Assembly: GCA_037893245.1 (NCBI GenBank)
Contig: JBAIAA010000872.1
Location: forward strand, 186,001-250,000
Source of the DNA: Crossaster papposus
Lineage: Eukaryota; Echinodermata; Asteroidea; Velatida; Solasteridae
Direction of reading: 5' to 3'
Length of the DNA: 64,000 bases
Shown: one piece after another, positions 1-10,069 of the stretch
How positions within the stretch are numbered: position 1 is the stretch's first letter
Layout: each line of letters begins with the position of its first letter
Position numbers and translations under genes: made by a program
The notes under the pieces: model-generated
The model's database searches: none
Told to the model about the DNA's origin: nothing
The model's input: only the letters and a program-made list of their open reading frames with translations

Positions 1-777
1 AAACAATTTCGAGTTGTATATATAACAATTTCACTTTGTTCAACCCTTCCTTCGACCCTGCTATAATTGTTGTATTTATTTGTAGAAACAAATGGAGCAT
101 TTGAACAAAATCTAAATAGTTAATCCCATGTGCAGTCTCCAAACGTCTTTTGAAATCGCTGTCTGGTTATTTTTTTCCATCAGCTACTGATTTTCAATTT
201 TTGTTTGGATAACTTATTGCCTAATCGTTTTTTAACACGATTTTCGTGTTTTACGAAAACTCGTCTAATGTGAAGCTATTTGGTCCTTCGAAAATGTTTA
301 GTTTTTATTGAAAAATCCGATTTTCTTCTTCAATTTTTGTTTAACAACCGAATGGTGTTAAAACATGCAGAGGTATTGTTTTCAATATTTTTATTAACAA
401 ATTAGAATTGACACTGTACTTCAACCCGAACATATTGCCGCCTTCCCACTAGACGTAATTTCATGTCGTAAATCTAGGCCTATGTCCTACTAATGCGTAA
501 ATTGTGATGGTGCAACAGTTGTGTCGTAATTTCTTTCAGTTGCACAAAAGAGATGTCTTACACCACACGTAAGTCAGAATGCGTACGGCAAGGAAGTTGG
601 TACATGTCGTAAGACATCGATGGTGCAACCCATTTTCGTTCGTAACTTTAGTACAGCACTTAAGACCGTTGGTGCAACCGGCCCCAGGCAGCCAAAAACA
701 CAAACAAAAACCCACCCTATGGCGTATTCCTGTATAATTAAACTGGACATTACAAATAACTAGAGAAAATTGTGGAA
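1..777. other. Non-coding, no gene seen
   Basis: AT-rich sequence without a convincing reading frame. Around 500-690 the motif ggtgcaac recurs (near 510, 630 and 670). The stretch ending near 690 (ggtgcaaccggcccc) looks like the terminus of a small TIR element, but I could not find its partner. Confidence 0.4.
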
Positions 778-806
778 ATTGAAGATATATAAAAATATAT
801 CTTCAA
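778..806. repeat. Short perfect hairpin
   Basis: A 13-bp arm (attgaagatatat) is followed by a 3-bp A loop and its exact reverse complement. It lies about 70 bp upstream of the 876-1111 block. A chance AT-rich palindrome or the relic of a foldback element are both possible. Confidence 0.6.
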
Positions 807-875
807 TCTCTCGTGTACTCACGCGGCCCCGAGTTTTATATAATTTTTGTAAAACCCTACCCCAAAACCCACAAA

Positions 876-1111
876 AGCTGTTTATGTGCGTAGAGGCATA
901 AACTTAATTGTACAAGCCACGATACAGTCGAAATCGAAACGTACCAGTGTATCAATGTACCAAGCACGTCTGGAAATGTATACAATTGGGAAGGCGCATT
1001 CTTGGTGACCGACATCGCTCAGCGTGTGAGCGTGCGCTGGCTAGCGGGTGAATAACCGTAAGGTAACAATCGATCACTTGCTCCAAACAATTTTCGCTGG
1101 TCGGACGCTCT
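876..1111 (+). repeat. 236-bp block shared with the LTR-element internal region
   Basis: This block matches the first 236 bp of the internal region of the tandem LTR-like element (5180-5415 and 7533-7768). One substitution was noticed (aattggg here, aactggg there). Homology starts at agctgtttatg, exactly at the LTR/internal junction, and stops at ggacgctct. No LTR sequence accompanies it here. It lies directly upstream of the possible first exon at 1419-1537. Either the element captured this genomic segment or a piece of the element landed here; the sequence alone does not say which. Confidence 0.85.
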
Positions 1112-1418
1112 AGATATTGCTCTCGTGTGAGAAGATTTGAGACAGAATTGGCTCAACGGATTGTTGGCTAAAGTCTGAATTTAGGCAGCGGTCTGATAAG
1201 TGAAATTGAGCTGGGACCAGCATCGTCGACGACAAGATTAGGGAAACAGCAACAGCAAAGCTGAAAGAGGTACCGCAAGTGAGGTGAAGTCGACGGGGAA
1301 ATAAGACAACAACACAAGACACTGGTCCGGGCACGAGCACACAGACCGACACTCCGGTAACTGGGGCTCCGGCAGCCATTATTCAGCAGCGATTAGCTGA
1401 CAAAGTAATACCAGCAGC

Positions 1419-1537
1419 ATGTATAGCATAGACCAACCCATCAGCCTGGAGGAGGTTTCATTGCATCGGGAGTCGATCGGATACTCATCATGCACCACAA
1501 CTTTGCGACCGGCGGTGTCTATACGAGCAGAGACCGG
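1419..1537 (+). CDS. Possible first coding exon, unknown protein
   Basis: An ATG at 1419 opens a 39-codon frame that begins MYSIDQPISLEEVSLH and runs into a good donor (GACCGG followed by gtgagc at 1538). The 300 bp upstream is less AT-rich than its surroundings and lacks repeats, as a 5' UTR might. I do not recognise the protein and could not place a following exon with the matching phase (the donor is phase 2). Antisense frames here (1110-1379 and 1379-1594) look like shadows. It could equally be a chance open frame in a GC-richer patch. Confidence 0.3.
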
Positions 1538-3793
1538 GTGAGCCGCTAACGTTTTTTCTGTAAACACTGTGGTTGGCAATGCATAGTATCGCAAACTTGT
1601 AACCCAAGTTCAGGCTTTGGACAACAATCTCCAACTCATTCCAGCGCCGCTAGAACGGGCCCCCCCTTTCAATTTCTGCGCCCAAACGGGGCGCCCCTAA
1701 CAGTAACACGGTACCAATTCAGGGCGGTACTTAGAATAGTCCAATACCATGCTGGATTCCCCGCACGGACAGACGGGATATTTCCTTTAGAATAAACGCC
1801 CACAAAGGGGGCAGGTCAAGGAATTCCCAGATTCGGCGTCCCGTGGTTACGTAGACCCAAATTCACCTTGTAACCTAAGTTATGGTTTTTAGCTGTCGTT
1901 CCTGCCGGCAACGTTAGAAAAGTTTACGTCCTTATAATTTAACAAACAGATATTTCATATATAAATAAACAAACACAATAACAAGGTGGCAATTCGAAAG
2001 GTAGAAATTAGCTGAGGTAAATACCTATTTAAAATATCACTATCACAGTATCAGTCATATTACTCTCGATAAAGCCGCTGGGTATGGGGAGTATCTATGT
2101 AATGCGTCTTTTGATATCGGTTGTAAGAGTGTTTAGAAGCTGAAAGCACGTGTCAAATTTATAAACGTCAACGTTTAATTGCTAAACACTATCCAACATC
2201 GTGCTGCCGGACATGGTTGGCATGGAGGCACGTTTTCAAGCTATTGGCGGGAAAGTTGTGTTTACCGGCTGAACTCGGCATTGGAAGTGTACTTCGACGG
2301 TGTGAGGCGTTGTCAGAAGGTGTAAATGGTTTATTTAAACACGTAAACTTGTAAACACGAGTGAGTGCCTTTATGTTGAAGATATAGTCCAAATTCAACA
2401 CATAACGAGATTGAACACATTGCCAAGTGGGCCTTGCTTAAATAATAAACTCTCGCATTTGAAATAAGCCACGGCTGTTATTATTGTAAACAGATTTATA
2501 AACAAATTATAAATTTGTGTAACGCAAGTACGTGTATTGTATTATAATGTTGTGGTTGCAAATTAAATAAAACATTCCTAGGTTGCCTAACTTGAACAAA
2601 CTGGCATTTGTACATTCAGACATGGAGCTTGGATTCAGGGTGCCGAATTTAGAAACAGAGCTCTTAGTCTTAAGTAAAAGGACGCACACTGCACATTGAA
2701 CTTCCGTCATACGTAGACATCGCAGATTCGTAGAAATCGCAGTTCAGGTGGCGTCAAGGACATACTATCCTTATAAGCTTATAAGCAAATTTCTGTGGGT
2801 TTCTTTATCATGTTAAAGGAGTTCTGCAAAAGTGTTTAGAAAGGTCAAAAATCGCCTCTTTGTATTCTGGAACTGGTCACCAGGAAGTCTAAAATGTAGG
2901 GCAGCACTTACGATCATTTAGGGGATCAGTCACACAGATAATACACGGTGGTAACATATGTTTTGTGACATACTTGTAGGATTCCAAGGATGCCCTGCGC
3001 AGTTCAGAATCAACTTGCACTGGCATTGTCATGATCTTATGTTGTGATTTAATAAGCACGTACATTGAATATTAGCGCCAAACGCGTTGTCCATTCTAGA
3101 CAGATTAGTAAAGCGTGGTTTAACGTATGTATCTTTCACACCAAATAATCACTCTCGGGTAGGTCAGCCGGGTGATGTCGGCATAGTACGTAATGCTTTC
3201 ACCAGGGGATTCCAAGTTGGGAAAGATGCACTGAACCCCGTGATCGTGGAACAGTTTATTCAAAATAAGCTCGATTTAGTAAACAGACACATTCGGGACG
3301 GGGAAAAGCATTGAAGTATCACACGTTACTCGCGTGAAAAGTTAAGTTCTCAAGCTGAGTGTGGGAAAAGAAATACCCAATCATATTGGCGTACAACTTA
3401 TACCAACTTTGCTATTTCCTTATTGACTAGACATCAAAAAAAGTAACCCCCTAGAAACCGAATAACAACATTTTGGCTTAGCGACATGGCAAATCAGGAG
3501 CACGCATTGCTTTAATTGATGTTAATGGAATGGAAAGAAAGCATGCTAACACATGTAAATTGTTAGATTAGAAAAGGAAGTTAATTGTTAGATTAGAAAA
3601 GGAAGTTAATTGTTAGATTAGCAAATTAAGTTATCCACTTCTTAGGCGCATATAAATTCATACGACATGGAAATCACGTAATTGAGCTGACGTACTTTAG
3701 CAATTAAAGCAAACGAGAATTTGCAACAGACACCTGTTGACTATATGTTACTAAGAACGCAAAACTGGCTCAGATCTTGTGTATTCCTTTCAG
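1538..3793. other. Intergenic or intronic sequence, no convincing gene
   Basis: There is no recognisable domain. A 75-codon frame at 3087-3314 (plus) is open and ends ...DLVNRHIRDGEKH, but it has no known motif, splice context or repeat copy in the window. The near-identical short phrases cttgtaacccaagtt (about 1597) and cttgtaacctaagtt (about 1868) bracket a GC-richer 270-bp stretch that may be a small insertion. A 26-bp tandem repeat is annotated separately. Confidence 0.4.
3562..3628 (+). repeat. Short tandem repeat, about 26-bp unit
   Basis: The phrase gttagattagaaaaggaag plus ttaatt occurs twice in a row and is followed by a third, diverged partial unit (gttagattagcaaattaag). It is a simple minisatellite with no coding content. 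Confidence 0.85.
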
Positions 3794-4030
3794 CTGATGG
3801 CAGAGGACATGTCTGAGTTGACGGCGACAGTCTCGATCTATCGGGAGAACAAAGGAAAGCGCCTGCTACTCATGAAGGCAGAACGTGAGAATGCCTCAAT
3901 CAGCGGTGACATGGGTGGGGAAAGGAGGAGCAACTATCTGCAGGACCTTCACTTGGTCGGCATTATCACCCGGGCTGTACTATTTATCACCCGTTTATAC
4001 TATAGCTTGGAAAGCGTACGCCACAAGTAA
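3794..4030 (+). CDS. Possible internal or terminal exon, unknown protein
   Basis: A pyrimidine-rich acceptor (tgtattcctttcag) precedes an open frame starting LMAEDMSELTATVSIYREN and ending at TAA 4028. The first 55 codons are hydrophilic and charged, as real coding sequence often is, while the last 25 look like read-through into non-coding sequence. No domain is recognised. Its phase does not join directly to the donor at 1537, so intermediate exons would be needed if both belong to one gene. Confidence 0.25.
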   Translation: MMAEDMSELTATVSIYRENKGKRLLLMKAERENASISGDMGGERRSNYLQDLHLVGIITRAVLFITRLYYSLESVRHK

Positions 4031-4112
4031 ATATATATTGTATTGCAAACCGCTTAACAAGTTGCAAAATAACAATGCTGCAGCTCGCTAATGATGTTGT
4101 TATCAGTCTAAG

Positions 4113-4326
4113 GCCGCGTTCGCATTGGACTTAATATTGTCAAATGTTACGGTACGAGATTGTCAAAGTTCACGGTGTTAAATCCTCCGCTAGAAGCTTG
4201 GGCCTGTAGATCTTAATGTTGCGGAGGGTAAAATGGACAATTTTACAATGTTACCGCCTGTCCGCATTGGATTTAATTTGGTTCTCCGTAGGTTTTACCC
4301 AAAAAAAAGTCCAATGCGAACGCGGC
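4113..4326. mobile_element. Small non-autonomous TIR element (MITE)
   Basis: The first 20 bp, gccgcgttcgcattggactt, are the exact reverse complement of the last 20 bp. The inside is AT-rich and non-coding with weak internal inverted similarity. TA occurs just outside both ends (at 4109-4110 and 4327-4328), which would fit a TA-type target duplication, but left-end alignment is uncertain by 1-2 bp. The superfamily is not assigned. Confidence 0.8.
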
Positions 4327-4578
4327 TATGGTTGTCACTCACAGTTCTCACCTGCGAGCACAAGTACTTTATGTGAGACGGTATTTTTCTGTCAGTTGCA
4401 GATACGGACAGACTCATTGGGATTTTGCAGGGGCTGTGAAATCCTCACAATTTGATTAGGATAATTATTGTACTTATGCATCAAGACTGTAACCGGAGTA
4501 CCCCAATCTCCGGCAATGAAACATAACGAGAAACAACAAAAATTAAAAAAAAAAAAATGGTTTGGGTTTTGTTGGGGT

Positions 4579-5179
4579 TGTTTTTTCCCTCTGTGCCCGG
4601 GCTTGGCCAGGTGGTCACGAAAGGTGACCAGTTACCGTGGCCAGGCCTTGTCACGGGGTGTCCCGGGACGGGCCTCGAGACCCCGGGGACCACGGGGATC
4701 TCGGCGGAGTAACCATCCGCCGACTGGGCAGCTGACCCAACCTCGCTCAGTCCCGGGAATACCCATGGTAGTTAATCGGGAATCTGTTGTTAGCATGCGT
4801 TTATAAGCCCCTTCTGGGGGAATACCTGTTAATAGAGTATCGAAGTCAATACGTCATCTTTTGGCTGTCAAAGTTACTCAACCTTTTCCATGTGCTTTCG
4901 CAATGGACGTTTCAGTCGACTAGTATGACAACTGACGTCATACTTCGGTACTCTATTGCCTATCCACTGTTTGAAGTGGGCAAGTTTGAAGTTTACTGAT
5001 ATGTTTAGAAAAAGTTAACTGCTTAACAAAAACTAAAACCAGTGATTTTGTGGATGTAAGTTGCTAATGATAATATTATGTGATACAATTATAGTGAACG
5101 AATAATTGAGACGTCCGACTTGAAAAATAAAAGTTTGGAGGCAAGGTCAACGAACTTTTGGATCGTGAGTCTTTGTACA
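4579..5179 (+). repeat. LTR-like repeat, copy 1
   Basis: Starts TGTTTTTTCCC and ends TTTGTACA. A perfect cAMP-response-type palindrome TGACGTCA lies at 4933-4940, and a TATA-like box at about 4802. AATAAA is at 5126-5131. Imperfect inverted arms at about 4834-4860 and 4934-4962 (aatagagtatcgaagt and its near complement) flank the middle. Confidence 0.7.
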
Positions 5180-5689
5180 AGCTGTTTATGTGCGTAGAGG
5201 CATAAACTTAATTGTACAAGCCACGATACAGTCGAAATCGAAACGTACCAGTGTATCAATGTACCAAGCACGTCTGGAAATGTATACAACTGGGAAGGCG
5301 CATTCTTGGTGACCGACATCGCTCAGCGTGTGAGCGTGCGCTGGCTAGCGGGTGAATAACCGTAAGGTAACAATCGATCACTTGCTCCAAACAATTTTCG
5401 CTGGTCGGACGCTCTCCCAACCCGCCCACCCCAAGTTAGAGTTTGGCGGGGATATCCCACAATAACAAAGCGCCCGTTGAAACGGGAGCCAAAAAGAGGG
5501 TTATACAAAATAATTGTTTTCACCTAGTTTTTATTCTATGCTAGTTTGTAGGTGTATGGAATGGTTGGTGTGAGATTAGTACAAAACCACAATCAACTGG
5601 TTTATATAATTAATTGGACATATTGGTTAGTTGAGTGACCTATGGAGGGAAGAATTTTGTTGGTTCGTTTTCGGCTTGACAGGTGGTTC

Positions 5690-6182
5690 CCCCTAATAGG
5701 TCCTAGTTTTATGATTTGGTTTGTTGGTTTGGGCTTGATATGGTTGGTTGGTTTGGGCTTGATATACTGGGACCTATGGGGGGAAGAATTTTGTTGATTC
5801 ATTTTAGGCTTGACAGATGATTCCCCCAATGGGTCCTAGTTTGATGATTGGTTGGTTGGTTTGGGCTTGATATGGTTGGTTGGTTTGGGCTTGATATTGG
5901 TTGGTTGGTTTGGGCTTGATATTGGTTGGTTGGTTTGGGCTTGATATTGGTTGGTTGGTTTGGGCTTGATATTGGTTGGTTGGTTTGGGCTTGATATACT
6001 GGGACCTATGGGGGGAGGAATTTTGTTGGTTTGTTTTAGGCTTGACAAATGATTCCCCCTAATGGGTCCTAGTTTGATGATTTGGTTGGTTGGTTTGGGC
6101 TTGATATTGGTTGGTTGGTTTGGGCTTGTTATTGGTTGGTTGGTTTGGGCTTGATATTGGTTGGTTGGTTTGGGCTTGAAAT
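5690..6182 (+). repeat. 25-bp minisatellite inside internal region 1
   Basis: Units of ttggttggtttgggcttgata, usually preceded by an extra ttgg (25 bp), are grouped in runs. The runs are separated by a longer phrase containing gggacctatggggg...gattccccc, which itself recurs three times. Because 25 is not a multiple of 3, all frames cycle and give spurious 75-126-aa open frames on both strands. It is non-coding. Confidence 0.9.
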
Positions 6183-6931
6183 AGACGGTGTGCCCTCTGA
6201 CGTCACGTGTTTGCATCTGTGTTCGGGTGTGACCGGCTGTGGTGCGCGCGCGTCGTGTTTTGCTTGGGGGGCGACGTCGCGGGTCAGATCGCCTTTGAAT
6301 TAGGTGACCTCTGATGTCGTCACTTGACTAGATTGTGTGGGGCGTGATGCGTGCGCGTGTTGCCGGGCGCATTTGGGTACGGATGTGAACAGGGGGCACA
6401 TGGTCTATACACTTTTAATATTGTGCCAATTGCACTGATCTACGGAGTTGTAACTTGGTTGCCACTGTAAGGTGGAGCCGGATGGGAATTTCCCCTTTTT
6501 TTTTTTCTCCCAAAAGGTTTTTTTTGCGGGTTTTCGCCCATCTCGTAAATCAGAATTGGTTTTAGTGTATTGGAATCTTGTAAATATCCTTGTACATCTG
6601 TAAATATTCTGTAACTTTCTGTAAATGTTGTTGTAATTGTGTGTACTGTTATTTTATTTAATGATGTGTGCAGGGCCCCAATGCAAACCAGTTTTAAACT
6701 GGTTGGGCACACCCTGGGTAAAGAAATGACACAGTCCCTCATTTGGGTCCTGGTTTGATGATTACTGGTTGGTGGGTTTAAGCTTTGGCATCCCTGCCTT
6801 TGGGGCTAGTGAGGAAAGATGAATAATAGTACTATTAACACTTAATTTGTCTCTATACCAGGACAATTAAAGTTAACTCTATTCATCGATTTTATGACCA
6901 TCTCAAGGCAACTGTTGTTGTCTGGTGGGGT

Positions 6932-7532
6932 TGTTTTTTCCCTCTGTGCCCGGGCTTGGCCAGGTGGTCACGAAAGGTGACCAGTTACCGTGGCCAGGCC
7001 TTGTCACGGGGTGTCCCGGGACGGGCCTCGAGACCCCGGGGACCACGGGGATCTCGGCGGAGTAACCATCCGCCGACTGGGCAGCTGACCCAACCTCGCT
7101 CAGTCCCGGGAATACCCATGGTAGTTAATCGGGAATCTGTTGTTAGCATGCGTTTATAAGCCCCTTCTGGGGGAATACCTGTTAATAGAGTATCGAAGTC
7201 AATACGTCATCTTTTGGCTGTCAAAGTTACTCAACCTTTTCCATGTGCTTTCGCAATGGACGTTTCAGTCGACTAGTATGACAACTGACGTCATACTTCG
7301 GTACTCTATTGCCTATCCACTGTTTGAAGTGGGCAAGTTTGAAGTTTACTGATATGTTTAGAAAAAGTTAACTGCTTAACAAAAACTAAAACCAGTGATT
7401 TTGTGGATGTAAGTTGCTAATGATAATATTATGTGATACAATTATAGTGAACGAATAATTGAGACGTCCGACTTGAAAAATAAAAGTTTGGAGGCAAGGT
7501 CAACGAACTTTTGGATCGTGAGTCTTTGTACA
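6932..7532 (+). repeat. LTR-like repeat, copy 2
   Basis: Same sequence as 4579-5179 as far as I could read it, with the TGACGTCA palindrome at 7286-7293. It is shared between the two internal regions, as expected after recombination between LTRs of neighbouring copies. Confidence 0.7.
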
Positions 7533-8042
7533 AGCTGTTTATGTGCGTAGAGGCATAAACTTAATTGTACAAGCCACGATACAGTCGAAATCGAAACGTA
7601 CCAGTGTATCAATGTACCAAGCACGTCTGGAAATGTATACAACTGGGAAGGCGCATTCTTGGTGACCGACATCGCTCAGCGTGTGAGCGTGCGCTGGCTA
7701 GCGGGTGAATAACCGTAAGGTAACAATCGATCACTTGCTCCAAACAATTTTCGCTGGTCGGACGCTCTCCCAACCCGCCCACCCCAAGTTAGAGTTTGGC
7801 GGGGATATCCCACAATAACAAAGCGCCCGTTGAAACGGGAGCCAAAAAGAGGGTTATACAAAATAATTGTTTTCACCTAGTTTTTATTCTATGCTAGTTT
7901 GTAGGTGTATGGAATGGTTGGTGTGAGATTAGTACAAAACCACAATCAACTGGTTTATATAATTAATTGGACATATTGGTTAGTTGAGTGACCTATGGAG
8001 GGAAGAATTTTGTTGGTTCGTTTTCGGCTTGACAGGTGGTTC

Positions 8043-8535
8043 CCCCTAATAGGTCCTAGTTTTATGATTTGGTTTGTTGGTTTGGGCTTGATATGGTTGG
8101 TTGGTTTGGGCTTGATATACTGGGACCTATGGGGGGAAGAATTTTGTTGATTCATTTTAGGCTTGACAGATGATTCCCCCAATGGGTCCTAGTTTGATGA
8201 TTGGTTGGTTGGTTTGGGCTTGATATGGTTGGTTGGTTTGGGCTTGATATTGGTTGGTTGGTTTGGGCTTGATATTGGTTGGTTGGTTTGGGCTTGATAT
8301 TGGTTGGTTGGTTTGGGCTTGATATTGGTTGGTTGGTTTGGGCTTGATATACTGGGACCTATGGGGGGAGGAATTTTGTTGGTTTGTTTTAGGCTTGACA
8401 AATGATTCCCCCTAATGGGTCCTAGTTTGATGATTTGGTTGGTTGGTTTGGGCTTGATATTGGTTGGTTGGTTTGGGCTTGTTATTGGTTGGTTGGTTTG
8501 GGCTTGATATTGGTTGGTTGGTTTGGGCTTGAAAT
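8043..8535 (+). repeat. 25-bp minisatellite inside internal region 2
   Basis: Exact-looking counterpart of 5690-6182, shifted by 2353 bp, with the same number and order of units. Minisatellites normally change copy number fast, so equal unit counts argue that the two internals separated very recently or are an assembly duplicate. Confidence 0.9.
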
Positions 8536-9284
8536 AGACGGTGTGCCCTCTGACGTCACGTGTTTGCATCTGTGTTCGGGTGTGACCGGCTGTGGTGCGC
8601 GCGCGTCGTGTTTTGCTTGGGGGGCGACGTCGCGGGTCAGATCGCCTTTGAATTAGGTGACCTCTGATGTCGTCACTTGACTAGATTGTGTGGGGCGTGA
8701 TGCGTGCGCGTGTTGCCGGGCGCATTTGGGTACGGATGTGAACAGGGGGCACATGGTCTATACACTTTTAATATTGTGCCAATTGCACTGATCTACGGAG
8801 TTGTAACTTGGTTGCCACTGTAAGGTGGAGCCGGATGGGAATTTCCCCTTTTTTTTTTTCTCCCAAAAGGTTTTTTTTGCGGGTTTTCGCCCATCTCGTA
8901 AATCAGAATTGGTTTTAGTGTATTGGAATCTTGTAAATATCCTTGTACATCTGTAAATATTCTGTAACTTTCTGTAAATGTTGTTGTAATTGTGTGTACT
9001 GTTATTTTATTTAATGATGTGTGCAGGGCCCCAATGCAAACCAGTTTTAAACTGGTTGGGCACACCCTGGGTAAAGAAATGACACAGTCCCTCATTTGGG
9101 TCCTGGTTTGATGATTACTGGTTGGTGGGTTTAAGCTTTGGCATCCCTGCCTTTGGGGCTAGTGAGGAAAGATGAATAATAGTACTATTAACACTTAATT
9201 TGTCTCTATACCAGGACAATTAAAGTTAACTCTATTCATCGATTTTATGACCATCTCAAGGCAACTGTTGTTGTCTGGTGGGGT

Positions 9285-9885
9285 TGTTTTTTCCCTCTGT
9301 GCCCGGGCTTGGCCAGGTGGTCACGAAAGGTGACCAGTTACCGTGGCCAGGCCTTGTCACGGGGTGTCCCGGGACGGGCCTCGAGACCCCGGGGACCACG
9401 GGGATCTCGGCGGAGTAACCATCCGCCGACTGGGCAGCTGACCCAACCTCGCTCAGTCCCGGGAATACCCATGGTAGTTAATCGGGAATCTGTTGTTAGC
9501 ATGCGTTTATAAGCCCCTTCTGGGGGAATACCTGTTAATAGAGTATCGAAGTCAATACGTCATCTTTTGGCTGTCAAAGTTACTCAACCTTTTCCATGTG
9601 CTTTCGCAATGGACGTTTCAGTCGACTAGTATGACAACTGACGTCATACTTCGGTACTCTATTGCCTATCCACTGTTTGAAGTGGGCAAGTTTGAAGTTT
9701 ACTGATATGTTTAGAAAAAGTTAACTGCTTAACAAAAACTAAAACCAGTGATTTTGTGAATGTAAGTTGCTAATGATAATATTATGTGATACAATTATAG
9801 TGAACGAATAATTGAGACGTCCGACTTGAAAAATAAAAGTTTGGAGGCAAGGTCAACGAACTTTTGGATCGTGAGTCTTTGTACA
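9285..9885 (+). repeat. LTR-like repeat, copy 3 (right end of array)
   Basis: Identical to the other two except for an A instead of G at 9759 (gtgaatg versus gtggatg). The similarity stops at ...TTTGTACAA, after which unrelated sequence begins, so this copy defines the right edge of the array. Confidence 0.7.
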
Positions 9886-10069
9886 ATACCCATTACCCCC
9901 AATACTGTTTCTAGCCGCAAAAGAAAGAAAAAAAAACATTAAAAAAAAAATACTATTGATCGACAAAAACTCGGAGGTGTAATTTAACAAATTCGCGACT
10001 GGTCGTGAATTTTATTTACGACTAGTTTTTCGCGACTAGTAGAACAATTATTCACGACTAGTCTTAATT

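Larger units (their letters stand above)
4579..9885 (+). mobile_element. Tandem LTR-type non-autonomous element: LTR-int-LTR-int-LTR
   Basis: Three copies of a 601-bp repeat (4579-5179, 6932-7532, 9285-9885) alternate with two 1752-bp internals, giving an exact 2353-bp period. The repeat begins TG, ends CA, has a TATA-like tataag about 220 bp in, and has AATAAA about 50 bp before its end, all on plus. These are LTR hallmarks. Each later copy is preceded by a purine-rich ggtggggt. No gag or pol is present, so this resembles a TRIM/LARD-type passenger. I see no target-site duplication and no clear primer binding site, so LTR identity is inferred. LTR-LTR unequal recombination would produce this array. 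The near-perfect identity could also reflect an assembly duplication. Confidence 0.7.

Noticed and set aside
5690..6182. CRISPR-like regular repeat array
   Set aside because: The units are contiguous or separated by degenerate copies of themselves, with no unique spacers, in a eukaryotic retroelement.
5836..6216. 126-codon minus frame rich in KPKPTNQ/YQAQTNQP
   Set aside because: It is the translation of the 25-bp minisatellite, cycling through all frames. An identical copy lies at 8189-8569. No start context, and open on both strands.
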